A program made the position numbers and the translations under genes. The notes under the pieces were generated by a model. It had not been told where the DNA came from. It was given only the letters and a program-made list of their open reading frames with translations, and made no database searches. Shown piece after piece: positions 43,790-56,129 of a DNA stretch of 64,000 bases. The stretch's first letter is position 1, and the number at the start of each line of letters is the position of its first letter. The DNA lies in assembly GCA_013339895.1 (NCBI GenBank), contig JABACO010000003.1, positions 11,836,754 to 11,900,753 of the forward strand, in the 5' to 3' direction. The DNA is from Ephydatia muelleri. Taxonomy: Eukaryota; Porifera; Demospongiae; Spongillida; Spongillidae.

Positions 43790-44666
43790 TTATTTTCTCA
43801 AGAACGCATCGACTTTGGAGTTGAACTCATCAGCGAACCGGATGTGTAGATTGTGTTTTCCCTCTGCAAAATACACCAACTGGCTCTGAGCGATACTGTC
43901 TCTGAGATACACGGGATGAAACGAAGGCACAAGAGGGTCCTTCTCTCCGTGCATCACGAGGGTCGGGCACGTGATGAAGCGAAGTTGGTTCTTGCACAGG
44001 TCCCCGCCGTTTGAGTGTACCGTTACCATGGAGTCCACCCACTCCGCCCACAGTTGCCCCAACGAAGGTCCGTAGATGGGATCAAGCGCTGCTCGCATGG
44101 AGCGGCTCCATCGGGTCACGTCCTTCACGGCCAGGAACATCTCGATGTCCTCGTCGCTGACGTACGCGTTGGCTCCCCACACCACCATCTTGCGCACGGA
44201 TTCGGGGAACTCTGCGGCCAAGAAGAGGGCCGCTACCCCCGCCGTCGCTCCATCCCAGCACCGAGAACCGGTCGTATCCAAGCGCCTTCATGACGGCGTG
44301 AGCGTGAACGGCGTCTTTGCGGAGGAACTGAGCGGCGCCCAAGTTAAAGGGTCTCTGTGGGGGGCGGGATGAACCGTATCCCAGAGGGTCGTAGCCGACT
44401 ATACTGTAGGCCTCAGAGTTGCCGAAGTATTCGAATTGGTGTTTAAAATCGGTCAGGGCTGTCCCCAGCGCCCCTGGCATGCACAGTATCGGATGCTTCC
44501 CTGTTCCGCGCCTCTCGAAATAGATGCTACCTTCATCTACCTGTACTTTCCCGCTCTGAGACCCCGCCAAGTCAGGTTTGGATCCACCGCCTGTGCTCCA
44601 TCTTTGCTTCCCGTGGGAATACAGAGCATTAGTCAATGGTAGATTACGGTAGATGCGATTGAGCAT
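43790..44666 (-). CDS. BPHL: Valacyclovir hydrolase-like alpha/beta hydrolase (BPHL) with one frameshift
   Basis: From ATG 44666 the frame encodes MLNRIYRNLPL, an Arg-rich N-terminus that could be a mitochondrial targeting peptide, then PILCMPGALGTALTDF, YDPLGYGSSRPPQRPF and the nucleophile elbow LGWSDGG. There it shifts. The +1 frame continues AALFLAAEFPESVRKMVVWG, ANAYVSDEDI, HGEKDPLVP (catalytic Asp) and GKHNLHIRFADEFN (catalytic His) to the stop at 43790. Removing one base gives 291 residues, the usual BPHL length. The shift falls in a run of five C (44237-44241), so either a sequencing slip or a real null allele is possible. BPHL hydrolyses amino-acid esters and homocysteine thiolactone. 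The gene has no intron. It is divergent from SAAL1. Confidence 0.88.
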
Positions 44667-45064
44667 ACTATAATCGTGAGGCTGGCCGGGATATTACATG
44701 TAATATCAACAATGCGCCGTTCTAATTGATGCCGATTATACCATTATTGAATTGTGAGTGAAGTACGCTAGCACATTAGTTCGTGTATTATTCCTTTGCT
44801 GAACGTAACTTTATAGCGGCCCATGTATTAGCATATGTAGCATGCGTGGTAATGTGCGTTACTTGAGCATTTGGAAAAGAAAAAAAAAAGCTAGATACCG
44901 GTACGCATCAATTATGAATACTCATAAGTACTGCAAACACGCATGTATCGATGCTACAAGCACTATTAGCACACACAGGATGCATGCAATGGCACTCCCT
45001 CCACCATCCTGTAGCTTGGACGAAAGCACCTGCTTTCTTTTTCTGCAGCGGTACGTTCTATAAT
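44667..45064. promoter_or_regulatory. Divergent BPHL/SAAL1 intergenic region, probable shared promoter
   Basis: The two start codons are 398 bp apart and point away from each other. I see no clear TATA box or named binding motif. Function is inferred from geometry alone. Confidence 0.45.
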
Positions 45065-48000
45065 ATGGCGGATTGGAACCCGCCCCCACCAGAGCGGGAT
45101 GAGGGCAGTGCTTCAAACGTTGTACCAGATAAGGACAGGATTGGAGACACAGTGTTCAGCAAAGCGTGGGTCCTCTCTCTCCTTGTGAAAGCTGTGAAGG
45201 CTGTTGACTCCAGCACATCTGAACCTGAACGTGAAGTGAGTGCAATGTTAGCTTTGTGTATGTGTGTGTGTGCATGTGTGTCTTAAAAATATTCCACCAT
45301 AACAAGCATACAGAATACACAAAAGCCTAAATAAACACTCCTATGTACTTTTAATTAAATAAACAGTCCTGATTTGGATGGCTCTTGCAATGCCCCACAG
45401 TTTAAACGTCCATACAGGTCTGCAATAACTTCAGTTGTGATGAACCAGTAGCCAGGCGAGATGCCTAAATGTGTCCATAGCTTCTAATCCCCAGTTGCCA
45501 TAGGCCTCCATGGCCGTACATTTAGGTGAATATATGTAGGCGTGTACTGTATGTGTATGTGGGTTTACGTGTGAACTAGCTCAGGACTGTGTGCACTTAT
45601 GTAGTCACGTGTGTCTAACAGCATATGGGCTGGAGCTGTTCTAAATGGTAGAGATACATTGTGTCGTGCACAAGAACATTAGGCGATGTGTTTTGTTGCC
45701 GTTTGGTAATAGCATGCGTGTCAGCTGAGATCTCGTTTGGTTCATTAGAGTGCTTATGGTTCGAGTGGGGAGGGAGGAAAGCCAGGAGGGAAGGAGGAAG
45801 TGGTTAAAGGAGAAGAGACAGGTGTACGTGGTGAAGCAGGATCAGCTGCAGGAAGGAAAGAGGGAGAAGAAAGAGAAGGCCATTGCACACTGGCTACCGA
45901 AGTGAAGGAGTTATCAGAGGACATCGAGAATGACCTGTGTCAGCTTTGGGATGTGTCTATGAATGAGGTAAGCCTTTGCAAACTCTGTGCTTACAGCAGC
46001 GCGATGATGATGGAGGTGATCGCATGCGACACGCAGGCATGTGCAAACAGACAAGCACAAAGCATATAGATGCATAAACACACAACACACAAGCACACAC
46101 ACAACACACGGACAGACAAACGCACACATACATGTAGCACACGCAAGCACACGTGGACATAAGCACACACGCATGCACAAAAGCACACACACACACATAT
46201 GCAATGATAATAAATTCTAGTGCTTGTATTATGCACTTATGACTCTGGCCAGGATGTGACTAAGTACCTAGTGGATCACCATGCTGTGGACCTCCTGTTG
46301 GAAGTGGCCAGTCGCTCAGACGCCCCTCGACTTATCGTGAGTCTCATTGTGTATCAGACACTGTACGGTCATAGTAACATGGGGTGTTGTGAGTTACATG
46401 GACACTGACATACTCATATATGGCAGCATACACCAGTGTGCATCCAGGTTGAGTGGATAAATTTTATTCCCTCCCCCCCCCCCCCCTTTTTTTTTGTTTT
46501 AAAGGAAATTTGTGTTGGCATCCTTGGCAATCTGGCATGTCAGGAGGAAGTCTGTGAGAACAATTTTGCAAACACTGAGACCATGTATGGCTACTTTGTA
46601 TGTCTCCTCTTATATGTATTTTTACCTTTTGAATCTCCTAAAACCTAACTTCATGAAACGTGCCTTGTAAATGAATTGTGAGTGGCCTGTATTCAAAGAG
46701 ATCTTATCAATTAATGCCTGACCATATTTGGGTTTATAAACGTGTGTCTGAAGCCTTTTAGTATAGATGTCCTGATGGCTTATGATGAATTGGTCTCGAC
46801 TAGCAGTGCAAAACCCACTGTATCTCATCCGCGTGGATGACTTTGAGACTTACGAAGCCTTCTTTTTTTTTTCTTTTTTTTTTTCCCCTCCCTCGTATCT
46901 GGTATACTTTCCTGCCTTCCATGAAGGTTTTTTACATTTATTTTATATTTCATTGCATAATAATCAAATTAATCTTTTAATGTAGGATAGAAAGGGGAAT
47001 GGCTCAGTTGCTCTGATAAATCTCGCCCATCCAACATCTGCCCTACCCATGCTCCCATCAGCATCCATATACATGTATGTGCAAAAGCATAAGCATGTGC
47101 ACACATCCTTCATGTGACGACGGTCCTTGAGTCTAGCAGTGAGCAAGTCTGCCTCATATGTGACATGTCTCTTGTATTCATGCAACCCTCAGTGCGAGTT
47201 ACAACCCTGTCCCCAACACAGAGCATCCATCTTGCTTCTTCTGAAGAACACTGACCCTCTGGTGTTGCTGGAGACCACAAGGTGAGTCTAGGCATAAGGA
47301 GACACGAGGTGGGGGAAAGAATATGGTGAGAGTTTTGCAGTGAGGGGTGGAAAAGGATGGGGACGAGGACATATGGAGACAGAGGGACAGAGAGAGAGGG
47401 GACATGGAGAGAGGGGACATGGAGAGAGGGGGGACATGGAGAGAGGGGAGAGGGGCATGGAGAGAGGGGGAGAGGGGACATGGCATTGATCAGTGGAAGG
47501 GAGTGTGTTGGTTGTTAACGTTCTATGCTATCGTCAGGTTGATCTACACTTGCGTTTGTCACAAAAGTGTGTTTGCAGAGTGGATTAATATGATAAAGGT
47601 CACTACCTCTGTCCAAGATGACCTCATATTTGTCTTGAAGAGCTCTACCAATGGTTAGTCGCCTTGCTCAGTGTGCATGTACAGGTACAGTAGTGTATAC
47701 GGTAGGTGGTGTGGGTAGGTGGTGTGGGTAGGTGGTGTGGCTCATTGAATGACAGGCAAAGCAAATTAGTCATTGGTGTTGTACGGTAGCCCGCATCTAT
47801 TTTGCATGCTCCATCATCACTATAGTAACATCAACAACCATTTGACACGCACTACACTGTAAATGTATGCGTAATATGAAACTTAGTTCCTCTCTTCCCT
47901 GACAGTTATTGCTATGCTTCCCCCTCCCCTCCCCTCCCCTCCCCTCCCCTCCCCTCCCCTCCCCTCCCCTCCCCTCCCCTCCCCTCCCCTCCCCTCCCCT

Positions 48001-51000
48001 CCCCTCCCCTCCCCTCCCCTCCCCTCCCCTCCCTCCCCTCCCCTCCCCTCCCCTCCCCTCCCCTCCCCTCCCCTCCCCTCCCCTCCCCTCCCCTCCCCTC
48101 CCCTTCTGGGTTGCACACTATCTTTTCCCTACCACTGTGCATTTGAGCAATGAATGTGATTATCTTGTTCAATGCAGAGGACTTGCTGAAGAATGTGGCT
48201 GTTCTCCTGGACAAGCTGCTTGACTGTAGTGATGAGCTGTTAAATGATTGGGCAACTAAGGACTTGCTTCTGGCTATTTGTGAAGCTTGTGAACAAACAA
48301 AGTAAGTGTTGCAGTGTGGAATCTGTGTCACTGTATGCATGAGGGTACATGTACATATGTGAGGGTACATGTACATGTGTGTGGGTGCATGTGGATTAGA
48401 GATGCACGTGTATACGTCACGATATCTGTGGCATGACAGCAGGGTGTGGGTGTGGCACGTGTGCCTGTTTCCTGTGGTTTGGGGCCAGACCTGCAGTGTG
48501 CTGTGCCTGTCATGTGTGCGGATCCATCCGTATCTGTGTGCCCTCATGTGTGTGTGTATGTGTGTGTGTGTGTGGATTGGGTTGCGTTTGCTCGTAAAAC
48601 GTTGGAAAACTAACATAAGCTGCTGCACGTGCCCTAGTATCCCACCGGAGGAGCGTAGAGCACTGAGCACATTGAGGTGCTGCCCTGTCATGCAGTCCAC
48701 ACACGCAGTCCAGTCAATACTTTGCTGGCTCACGTGTGCACCACTCTCGTATCGCAGGTTATCGTCGTTTGATGCAACATGCACGTTCGTGCTGACAATG
48801 CAACTGTTTGCAACAACAGCTTCAGGGACTGCTGTGATCGGTAACTAGGGAACGGTGCTGATGGTGTGCGATTGTGGGGTGCTGGGCTTTTGCTGCATGT
48901 TTTTGTGTTGCACAAATGTGTGGCTATGTGTACAGATTTGCTACTTAAGGATGAGGTTCTTGTTTTTGTAATGATTTAAAAACTGGTTGGATCACATTTC
49001 ATGCTAAAGAGTGGACTGTTCCTCTGTGTAATTGCCATCTTGTGTATTGCTGGTAGGTGGAGTGTGTTCTTGTGTGGTGGATTGCAAGCCAATGCCTGCA
49101 GCATGCAACACTACAGTATATGTGTGTGTGTGTACATGTAAGTGTTGTGTGTGTAGGTTTTGTTTATGCATGTGGAAGTGTAGTGAATGGAAAACGAAAA
49201 AGACTATGTTTCATACAAACTTTGCACCAGTTGGGCATTTGTACAATATACAACGTTGGCGTAGATCAATGATGGTGAAGCTAGCAGCAGGAATACACAG
49301 GTTACTACAAACCATATGCATAATTGTGTACACTGCCTAGTAGCAGAGATAGAGGGAGACACCTGGTGCATGTACAGTGTGTGCATGTGATGGTGTGTGC
49401 ACACCTGTAGACAGGTATACACCTATAAGTGTTGTTGGCTATTTGTACATGTACATGGTATTAATCCACCCACTCCTGCCCTCCCTCCACCACCCACTCC
49501 TCTCCTCCACCCCTGATGCCCTCCCTCCCCCACCCACTCCTGCTCTCCCTCCACCTGCTCCTTCGCTCCCTCCTCCACCCTCACCCACCCTCCCTCCATC
49601 CCCTCCTGCTCTCCCTCCATCCACCCACTCTTACCCTCCCTCCTCCTCTTCAGTTGACTGCAAGGAGGAGTTGTGTGTTGTGCTGGCAGAGTACCTCTGC
49701 AGTGTGGAGGTCGTGGACCACGGCGCAGCCACAATGGCCGCCCTCTCCCTCCTCATCACACTCCTGGATAACCTCCGAATGGGTCTACCAGGTATGTGCT
49801 CAGGTTTGTTGCGGGTGGTGTGCGAGGATGCTTCAGTAGTGTGCTGGTAGCACACTACTGAAATGTCAATAGTATTCTAGACCTACGTTCTGTGTCTTGG
49901 AGCATTACTCGTTAAGCCGTGTGCATCAGTGTTGAGGAAAGTCTGTGAAAAGTATAAGTATTTGCTAAACTAATTTTGTCCGTTGCAAAATATTAGAAAC
50001 GCCGAAGTTTACAGCCAGGTGTTATTGCCTTGAAAATCTAACACCCTATCTACATGTTCAGTGTATGTTCAGTGATAGGATGGGGTAAGTTAGTTTCTAG
50101 TGGTCTGCCAGTAACATCACCTGCCTGTAGTCTCTAGAAACGTGTGAGGATGTGTACATGTGTGAAGAGAGTGGAATTAGCACCAGCTAATGCGGGCAGA
50201 GCATATTGACTTCCAGGATATGGATTTCCTTCACATGTGCCAAATATAGAAATTCTAGTATTGTAAGTGTTGCATATGTGTTTTTTTTAAAGCTAATCTA
50301 CAAATGGCCAGCAAGTTTTGTCCCCTTGCAATATGCAACTGATCCTACTAAATAGCGAGTAAAGGTAATTGCAATCTGTTGTGTTGGAGGTACATAGATG
50401 GGTAGTGCACGTCAGATGGATGTGTTGATTGGCAGTGGTGGTACGACAGATCACCTCTGCATCCATGAATTATGTGCTTCAGTAAATAGCCCCTCCCACT
50501 ACATGTGGGAGGGGACACAAGATTTCAACACCCTTTATTAGGACCTACATGTATCTGCTGTTTGCTGAAACTCTTTCTGTGCTGTGGCAACAGTTTATCC
50601 TATAATTGAGAGCAGTACATCTGCAATTAGTCACCCGCACATCAGCAAGACATATGTGGAAAGGCTCAACTGACCAGAGCCATAGGACTATTTTACATGC
50701 ATCACGCAATGTTAATAGATGAGTTTTTGTGACACAGGGTCGGTTAAAAGTATCACACTACATTACAGTACAACTTTCTTTCGGGTTCTTTTACCTGGGC
50801 GAGCCATTGCTGGAGAACCACTGCATCTTAGGTGGGAAGATATCTCCTGGGCTTGGGAGGGGGGGGGGGGAAGCCCCTGGGCTAGGGGATATCCCCTCTG
50901 GGCCAGTGATGTGTTGAACAGCATTCCTTTTGGGGCACTGCATGACTCCAATTATGGCACCCCTGGCTAACGTGACTGTGTCTTGTGGCAATGATCAGCG

Positions 51001-52306
51001 TTGCGGCGCACCTCATGGGCACCTTGAAGGTCCTGCACTCATGCTGGACCCAATGGGCAGGTTCAAGGGAGCAGTGACAAGTCAATCACTTATACATGTA
51101 CAATGCTCTGATGATATTGGGGAATCGCTTTAGCATGACTGGTAAATGGCTCGTTATACCGGTATAACTGCATGTTGGTCTGAGGCCGGCTAGTGAAGAT
51201 CCTTCTGTCCACTAGCGGGGGCCATTCAATACCCAGGTTGAAAACCCGAAGTGATTTGTCTGGAAATCATGTCATAAGGCTGGCTGCCATCTTTGAGGAA
51301 CATGTGCACATATGCAGTGATCAAGTAGATTGTTTGAACACAAAGTCAGTCAGAAAAAGCAAAACCAACCTATTCAAGTGTGAACAACATGTATTTAGCC
51401 TCAAGTGGTGACTTGCTACATTTTCCCACCAGCACAAAACCCTCCAACCTCCCGCACCTCACCATCCTTGCTGTTCCCATTGGAGACTCCTCCTCATTTA
51501 TGTCCCCTCATTTATAGCTTCCAAGAGGGATGTTGCTGCCTGTCTACTTAAAAGCCATTGAGGTGGTTGGATTCCAGGACCCTCCAGATGGCTCCGTAAC
51601 TGCTCCAATATGTAATGGCGCATAATACTAGTAGTATTGTAGCACGAAATCATTAAAAGTTTTAATTAAACAAATAACACTATAATTAGTACACCTGTAC
51701 ATGTAGTTTTGACTCTTCAAGCACGATCCCTTGTACTCAATGTCACCCTCCCTCTCTCCATCTGTGTCACCCATCTCCTTAGACTGTCTACTCCCTCCAT
51801 AAGTATGGTTTCCTGTTTCCTTTGTGCTTTGCTACCCACCTACTCATTCCTGAATCCTAATGTTCCCCATCTGAGGGACATGTACACTGTATCATGAAAG
51901 AGATGTTTGTTTAAATATTGTTGTCTGCTTTGCAGCGCCAAGTATGGAATATAAATTGTCTGTATTGTAACAGGTTTAGAGAACAGTAACTCTGAGTATC
52001 TAGCAGTAGAATGGATAGATTGGTGTGCATGTATACATTTTGTGATGCAATAACTCAATGGCATGAAATATTTTTGCAGTTGATATACTTCCTACTCTGC
52101 GTACATTGAAGACACGCTTGGAATCCTCTGTTTCCAAAGACCAAAGAACTATCTCGAGGTCACATGATGAGCACGATGGTCTATGTCAACAGAACAGAGT
52201 GGCAGAATGTGCCACTAGTACAGGTATGGAATCACCTGACTTTGACCCGCTGGCAGAAAAGATGTTGAAGATGGTTGGAGAACTGGTACAGCGATTAGAT
52301 AGATAG
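45065..52306 (+). CDS. SAAL1: SAAL1 (serum amyloid A-like 1) family protein
   Basis: Ten exons join in phase: 45065-45235, 45749-45967, 46253-46336, 46505-46584, 47222-47281, 47538-47653, 48178-48301, 48758-48840, 49654-49791 and 52080-52306. They give 433 residues; vertebrate SAAL1 is slightly longer. Landmarks are IGDTVFSKAW near the N-terminus, IENDLCQLWDVSMNEDV (exons 2-3), EICVGILGNLACQEEVC (exon 4), LLLKNTDPLVLLETTRLIY (exons 5-6) and a helical armadillo-like C-terminal half ending LVQRLDR. SAAL1 is linked in vertebrates to cell proliferation, but its biochemical role is unclear. Exon 2 is longer and Gly/Glu/Lys-rich compared with the vertebrate protein. Several acceptors sit next to expanded pyrimidine repeats. 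Exon 8 is the least certain; an upstream acceptor near 48639 is also open. Confidence 0.88.
47915..48104. repeat. (CCCCT)n microsatellite of 190 bp
   Basis: Almost pure CCCCT pentamers with one CCCT slip, ending about 75 bp before the SAAL1 exon-7 acceptor. Confidence 0.96.
49463..49645. repeat. Pyrimidine-rich minisatellite (CTCCCTCCACC type)
   Basis: Irregular units of CCACCCACTCCTGCTCTCCC that run right up to the acceptor of SAAL1 exon 9 (AG at 49652-49653). Confidence 0.88.
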
Positions 52307-54758
52307 TACCTTGGAGACACACTGTTCTGTTGTTATGTACATGTATGGACATCAGCATCACCATATCAATACTGCGCCAGAAAAATATTATCTTGATTTG
52401 TGCATAGTAACACCCTACTATACACTCCAATTAGTGCACTGCAGGGTTATTATGAAGTTTTACCAATAGCATTTAATTGTAATAATAGTGGTTTGACAGC
52501 AAACTGATCGATTAGTGTATACATTTCGGACTCACATAACATAACATGGGCTGCTCTCACATTGATTTCTGCTTAGAGAAAGTTTTTTTTTTTCCAGTTT
52601 GCAATGCTGTGTTGTGGGCATGTATGAACACATACCTAAGCCCATAGTACAAAACAGCCAGAATTACATTCGGAGAGATTTAGGATTTTATTTTTCATAC
52701 TAGTTTGGATGGGGGTGCATGTACATGTGGAAATGCATTCAAATATCACGCTGCAGTTGCTTATGTTCAGAGTAAGCTTTAATTCAATCTGACATACAAT
52801 ATCTGGACTCGGTTCACTGTAATGGATGGATGACATCACTGCTATAGCATTCTGAACCTTGTGATGCTAATGCTTGTCTAATAGTCAATTCAGAATTTTT
52901 ATCAACTTTGGATCTCTAAGCAATCCTTAGTGTCCTTTGTGCAGTCACACATGTAATTGGTCTAAACAACTTAATTGTCAACTCTTAAGCCTTGGCAACT
53001 CATTTTAAAGAGATGACAATAACTAACTATTATAATATTAATAACTGCTGAATCAAGATTATGTGACCACAAATTTCAAGCTAGTGAATTGGCAGGTAAT
53101 GGCATCATATCCTAATCCATGCTCATAAGCTTGCTATTAACCCTTTGGATGCCAGATGTCGTAACTCTAGTGGTCAGTACATGCATCGTATCAAATCAAG
53201 TGCCATTCACACTTTAAATAGTTAGTTACATCATATGCAGTTATCCCGCTGAGTTGGGACTCATTGCTGCACAATTTAGTACAAATAACAAAATTCTGAT
53301 TGCTGACATATATCCATGCACATGACCCCTCTCCTCCATAAAATATGTGCAAACCTATAACTGGACCTGTGTGGTGTTACATTGACAGTTTATGTAGTAC
53401 AACCGTAGGTATTTGTTTAGTGATGTGTATTATTATGTCTAAACATAGCTAGTTGTAAGCACAGTCCTACAGTGATTCTTTCTCTCAACTCCCCAAGTCC
53501 TCTTCCCATAAAGAGGGAGCCGTGGTTTTACCTATGTACACTAAATAACAAACGTTTATAATCAAAGCTCTTTCAGTGATCGTTACTAAAGAGTTGAAAG
53601 AGGCATCAAGCACTACATGACTATTAGGACAATATCATGAGCATGGAGTATTATATATATAAATATGGCCTTTGCGTTCAAAGAGTTAAGTACCCAGAAT
53701 AATGGCTAGACATTTCTTGCTGCAATTCAATTAAAAAACCTACCAAGTGGCTAAAATTAAATAAGGCTATTTTATTGAACTGGCTTTGGAAGTAATCAGT
53801 GAAACTTAATGAAGCATTATTACTTCTTATACACGGATAGGGAATTAAGTGAGGACTATTTGTGATGATCCTCGTAATTTGCATACTGATAAGCCACCTG
53901 TGTATCACTGCAGGATGAGCCATGGTGTGCACCAGCGTACATGCACGAGTACACGCTGTCTGCAGTGGCTTCCCCATCAGGCATTCGAAATGGTGTGGGG
54001 GGGGGGGGGGGGGGGGAGGGGGTCTCTACTCCATACTTATGTACATTTCATAGTTGTACTCGAGTCCATCTTGAGGAAAATCTCTATTGCTGTGTTGTAG
54101 TTCACTAGATGTCCATAATGAATATTTCATAAGTCACCAGATTCTTGGATGATGCCAAGTAGAAAAATCTCCCAGCTAGTAATGGGGTGAGCAACCAATT
54201 TTGATGAAGCGGAAAAGATTCATCTCAACTCCATTTGTACCAGTTTTGATGCCTTAACTTGTTAGAGTTAGCTGAAAATCATATATCCAGCTCTGTATGG
54301 AATTGCTCGAGTCCTGTAGTACTATTCCTGTATGGTGTCTGTTCGTGTAATCTCAAAGTTTTGGATGAAAAGGAAGTATATAATAGCCCTTGCAATGGGA
54401 TATAAACATAAGTGAGTGTGATTTTTTTTTCCATGTTTTTATCTAGCTCCTTTCCAATCAAACTATTTCAAAATAGCATTAATTTTCTTGTTCTATCTTG
54501 TGTTTTTAAATTTTTGGCAGCGTCCTTCATACCACGTTATGAACTTGCAATTGGTTACAACAATGGCATATCATGATCTTATGGGGAAAAACTATGACAC
54601 ACTTATACGGACACACTGTAATGAAAGGTGTATATACCAGTTCTCTGCATCACTAGCTATACATGTAAATACCTCTAGTACAATTGGCACTCATGCACGT
54701 ACTCGCGTTATACTGTATATATTGTACATTATGCCGTGCGGCGCATAACATCTGGATT
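52307..54758. other. Convergent intergenic stretch; no gene seen
   Basis: 3' flanks of SAAL1 (+) and the caspase-like gene (-). A 17-bp poly-G lies near 54000. No exon or known repeat is recognised. Confidence 0.5.
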
Positions 54759-56129
54759 TCAAATGTTTGTCTCTTGGCACACCTTGTCGCATAAACCACG
54801 GACGGATTTCGTGTCTAGACCACACGCGCTCAGGACTTCGGAATAACACTGGCACGACAATTTGAAGTGCTCGGCTCCGACGTTTGCTTCTGGACACACC
54901 GACGTCACTGTTGCAGACACCCTCATGAACGCTATGATCACAAGGTTGGTGCTGCCGGCGCTAGCTGGTTCGAAAGCCACCTGAATAGACGCCAAACTGC
55001 TCATGAGGACGCATACCACAGCACTGATCACCTCTTCGCTCAGTGCGTTCACGTGACGCAGCACAGCAAGTGGGCCGGTCTCGAGGTTCTCTGCAGACTG
55101 CAGCCACACGTCTACGTAGTGATGGAGAAAGCTTGCGTTCGATGGACCCGTAGCACCTCGAGTGAAGTGTTTTGCGAGGAAGGAGAGGTTTCCCGGCACT
55201 CTCCCGCCGTCCACTTCGTCACCTTCCAATATGCGTGAGATGTACTGCGGCTTTCTCGTAGCCGCAAGAGTGGGCTCGCAGATTTGTCTGTTGAGGCATT
55301 TGAGAACAGGGTCGTACGTGACGATGAGCTCTGAGAACGCGCCGCAGCAGGTAACAGTTTTGTCATAGATTCGCTTCAACTGGAATATTCCCGACGATGC
55401 GAAGTTTGTGTTGATTGCTTGGCAGAGGAAATAGTTACAAGTCGAGCACTTGAGTGGTGAGAGAATCGTCGTTTGGGCGTTTGCGACCGGCAACGCAATG
55501 GCGGATATATTGATGGATTGCAGGAGGTTTTTATAGAAAGCCGAAGCTATTTTGTCTGCGAACTGACAAGAGAAGATCATTAAAACCTCTTTTGCTTCCG
55601 ACTGAATGTCCTTGAGCCACGAGACTAAGGTCTCAGCCGTTATGAAAGTTGAGTGATCCCCACTGTCAAAGTCTGAAGAAACAAGGCTATAGCGGTCTTC
55701 CGATATTTGCACCACGGCGCCTGCGTAGTAAAACATAAAAATGCCATCATGTCGAACTTGGGATGCTTGGCGCTTGAATTCCTTCGCTATTTGGCTGGCG
55801 ACGCACGCCATGGCGTTAGAAGACGTAACCTTGACACTCACGTTGGAGCGAGGAAGCACAGTTCTCGAAACGCACTCCGCTATCGACTTAACATCTTGTT
55901 CGACCGGAGCAGTAGAGTTCTCTATACCGAGGCCAAGAAAGAAACTATTCGTCGGCTCATAGCTGATGCACTCTGGCGGTTCCTTGGATATAAGGAAGTG
56001 CGACAGGTCTTTAGTTCTGACCACCAAAAATCTATCTGTGTTCATATTGTGAGCGACAACACCAATAGGAGACTGCAAATAGAGAATAAAGGGATATGCA
56101 TAAATAGCATGCAGGCGGGCGGGCATCAT
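54759..56129 (-). CDS. Caspase-like (peptidase C14 fold) protein lacking the catalytic His; large unassigned C-terminal region
   Basis: One open frame of 456 codons runs from ATG 56129. Residues about 60-200 follow the layout of caspase/metacaspase p20 domains. A first strand FFLGLGIEN (63-71) is followed by a helix with PVEQDVKSIAECV, then an alternating VSVKVTSSNAM segment, a second strand DGIFMFYYAG (128-137) where active enzymes have GH after the strand, then SLVSSDFDSG and the next strand EVLMIFSCQFAD (181-192) where enzymes have D-C. Here the His position reads Ala and the Asp before Cys reads Ser; the Cys remains. This would be an inactive, pseudo-caspase type domain. The remaining 250 residues are Cys-rich and unrecognised. 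A strong acceptor (TTTGCAG at 56073) inside the frame suggests the real exon may start at 56072, with upstream exons not found. Confidence 0.6.
   Translation of the reverse strand: MMPARLHAIYAYPFILYLQSPIGVVAHNMNTDRFLVVRTKDLSHFLISKEPPECISYEPTNSFFLGLGIENSTAPVEQDVKSIAECVSRTVLPRSNVSVKVTSSNAMACVASQIAKEFKRQASQVRHDGIFMFYYAGAVVQISEDRYSLVSSDFDSGDHSTFITAETLVSWLKDIQSEAKEVLMIFSCQFADKIASAFYKNLLQSINISAIALPVANAQTTILSPLKCSTCNYFLCQAINTNFASSGIFQLKRIYDKTVTCCGAFSELIVTYDPVLKCLNRQICEPTLAATRKPQYISRILEGDEVDGGRVPGNLSFLAKHFTRGATGPSNASFLHHYVDVWLQSAENLETGPLAVLRHVNALSEEVISAVVCVLMSSLASIQVAFEPASAGSTNLVIIAFMRVSATVTSVCPEANVGAEHFKLSCQCYSEVLSACGLDTKSVRGLCDKVCQETNI

Noticed and set aside
48639..48757. An upstream extension of SAAL1 exon 8
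   Set aside because: It is open, but the added residues do not resemble SAAL1; the acceptor at 48757 gives a clean family match.
47912..48784. A 290-codon minus-strand frame ending in GEGRGGEG repeats
   Set aside because: It is the complement of (CCCCT)n joined to SAAL1 exon antisense sequence.
51530..51620. Possible extra SAAL1 exon after an AG near 51531
   Set aside because: In the required phase it meets a stop within 14 codons, while exon 9 joins exon 10 (52080) directly in phase.
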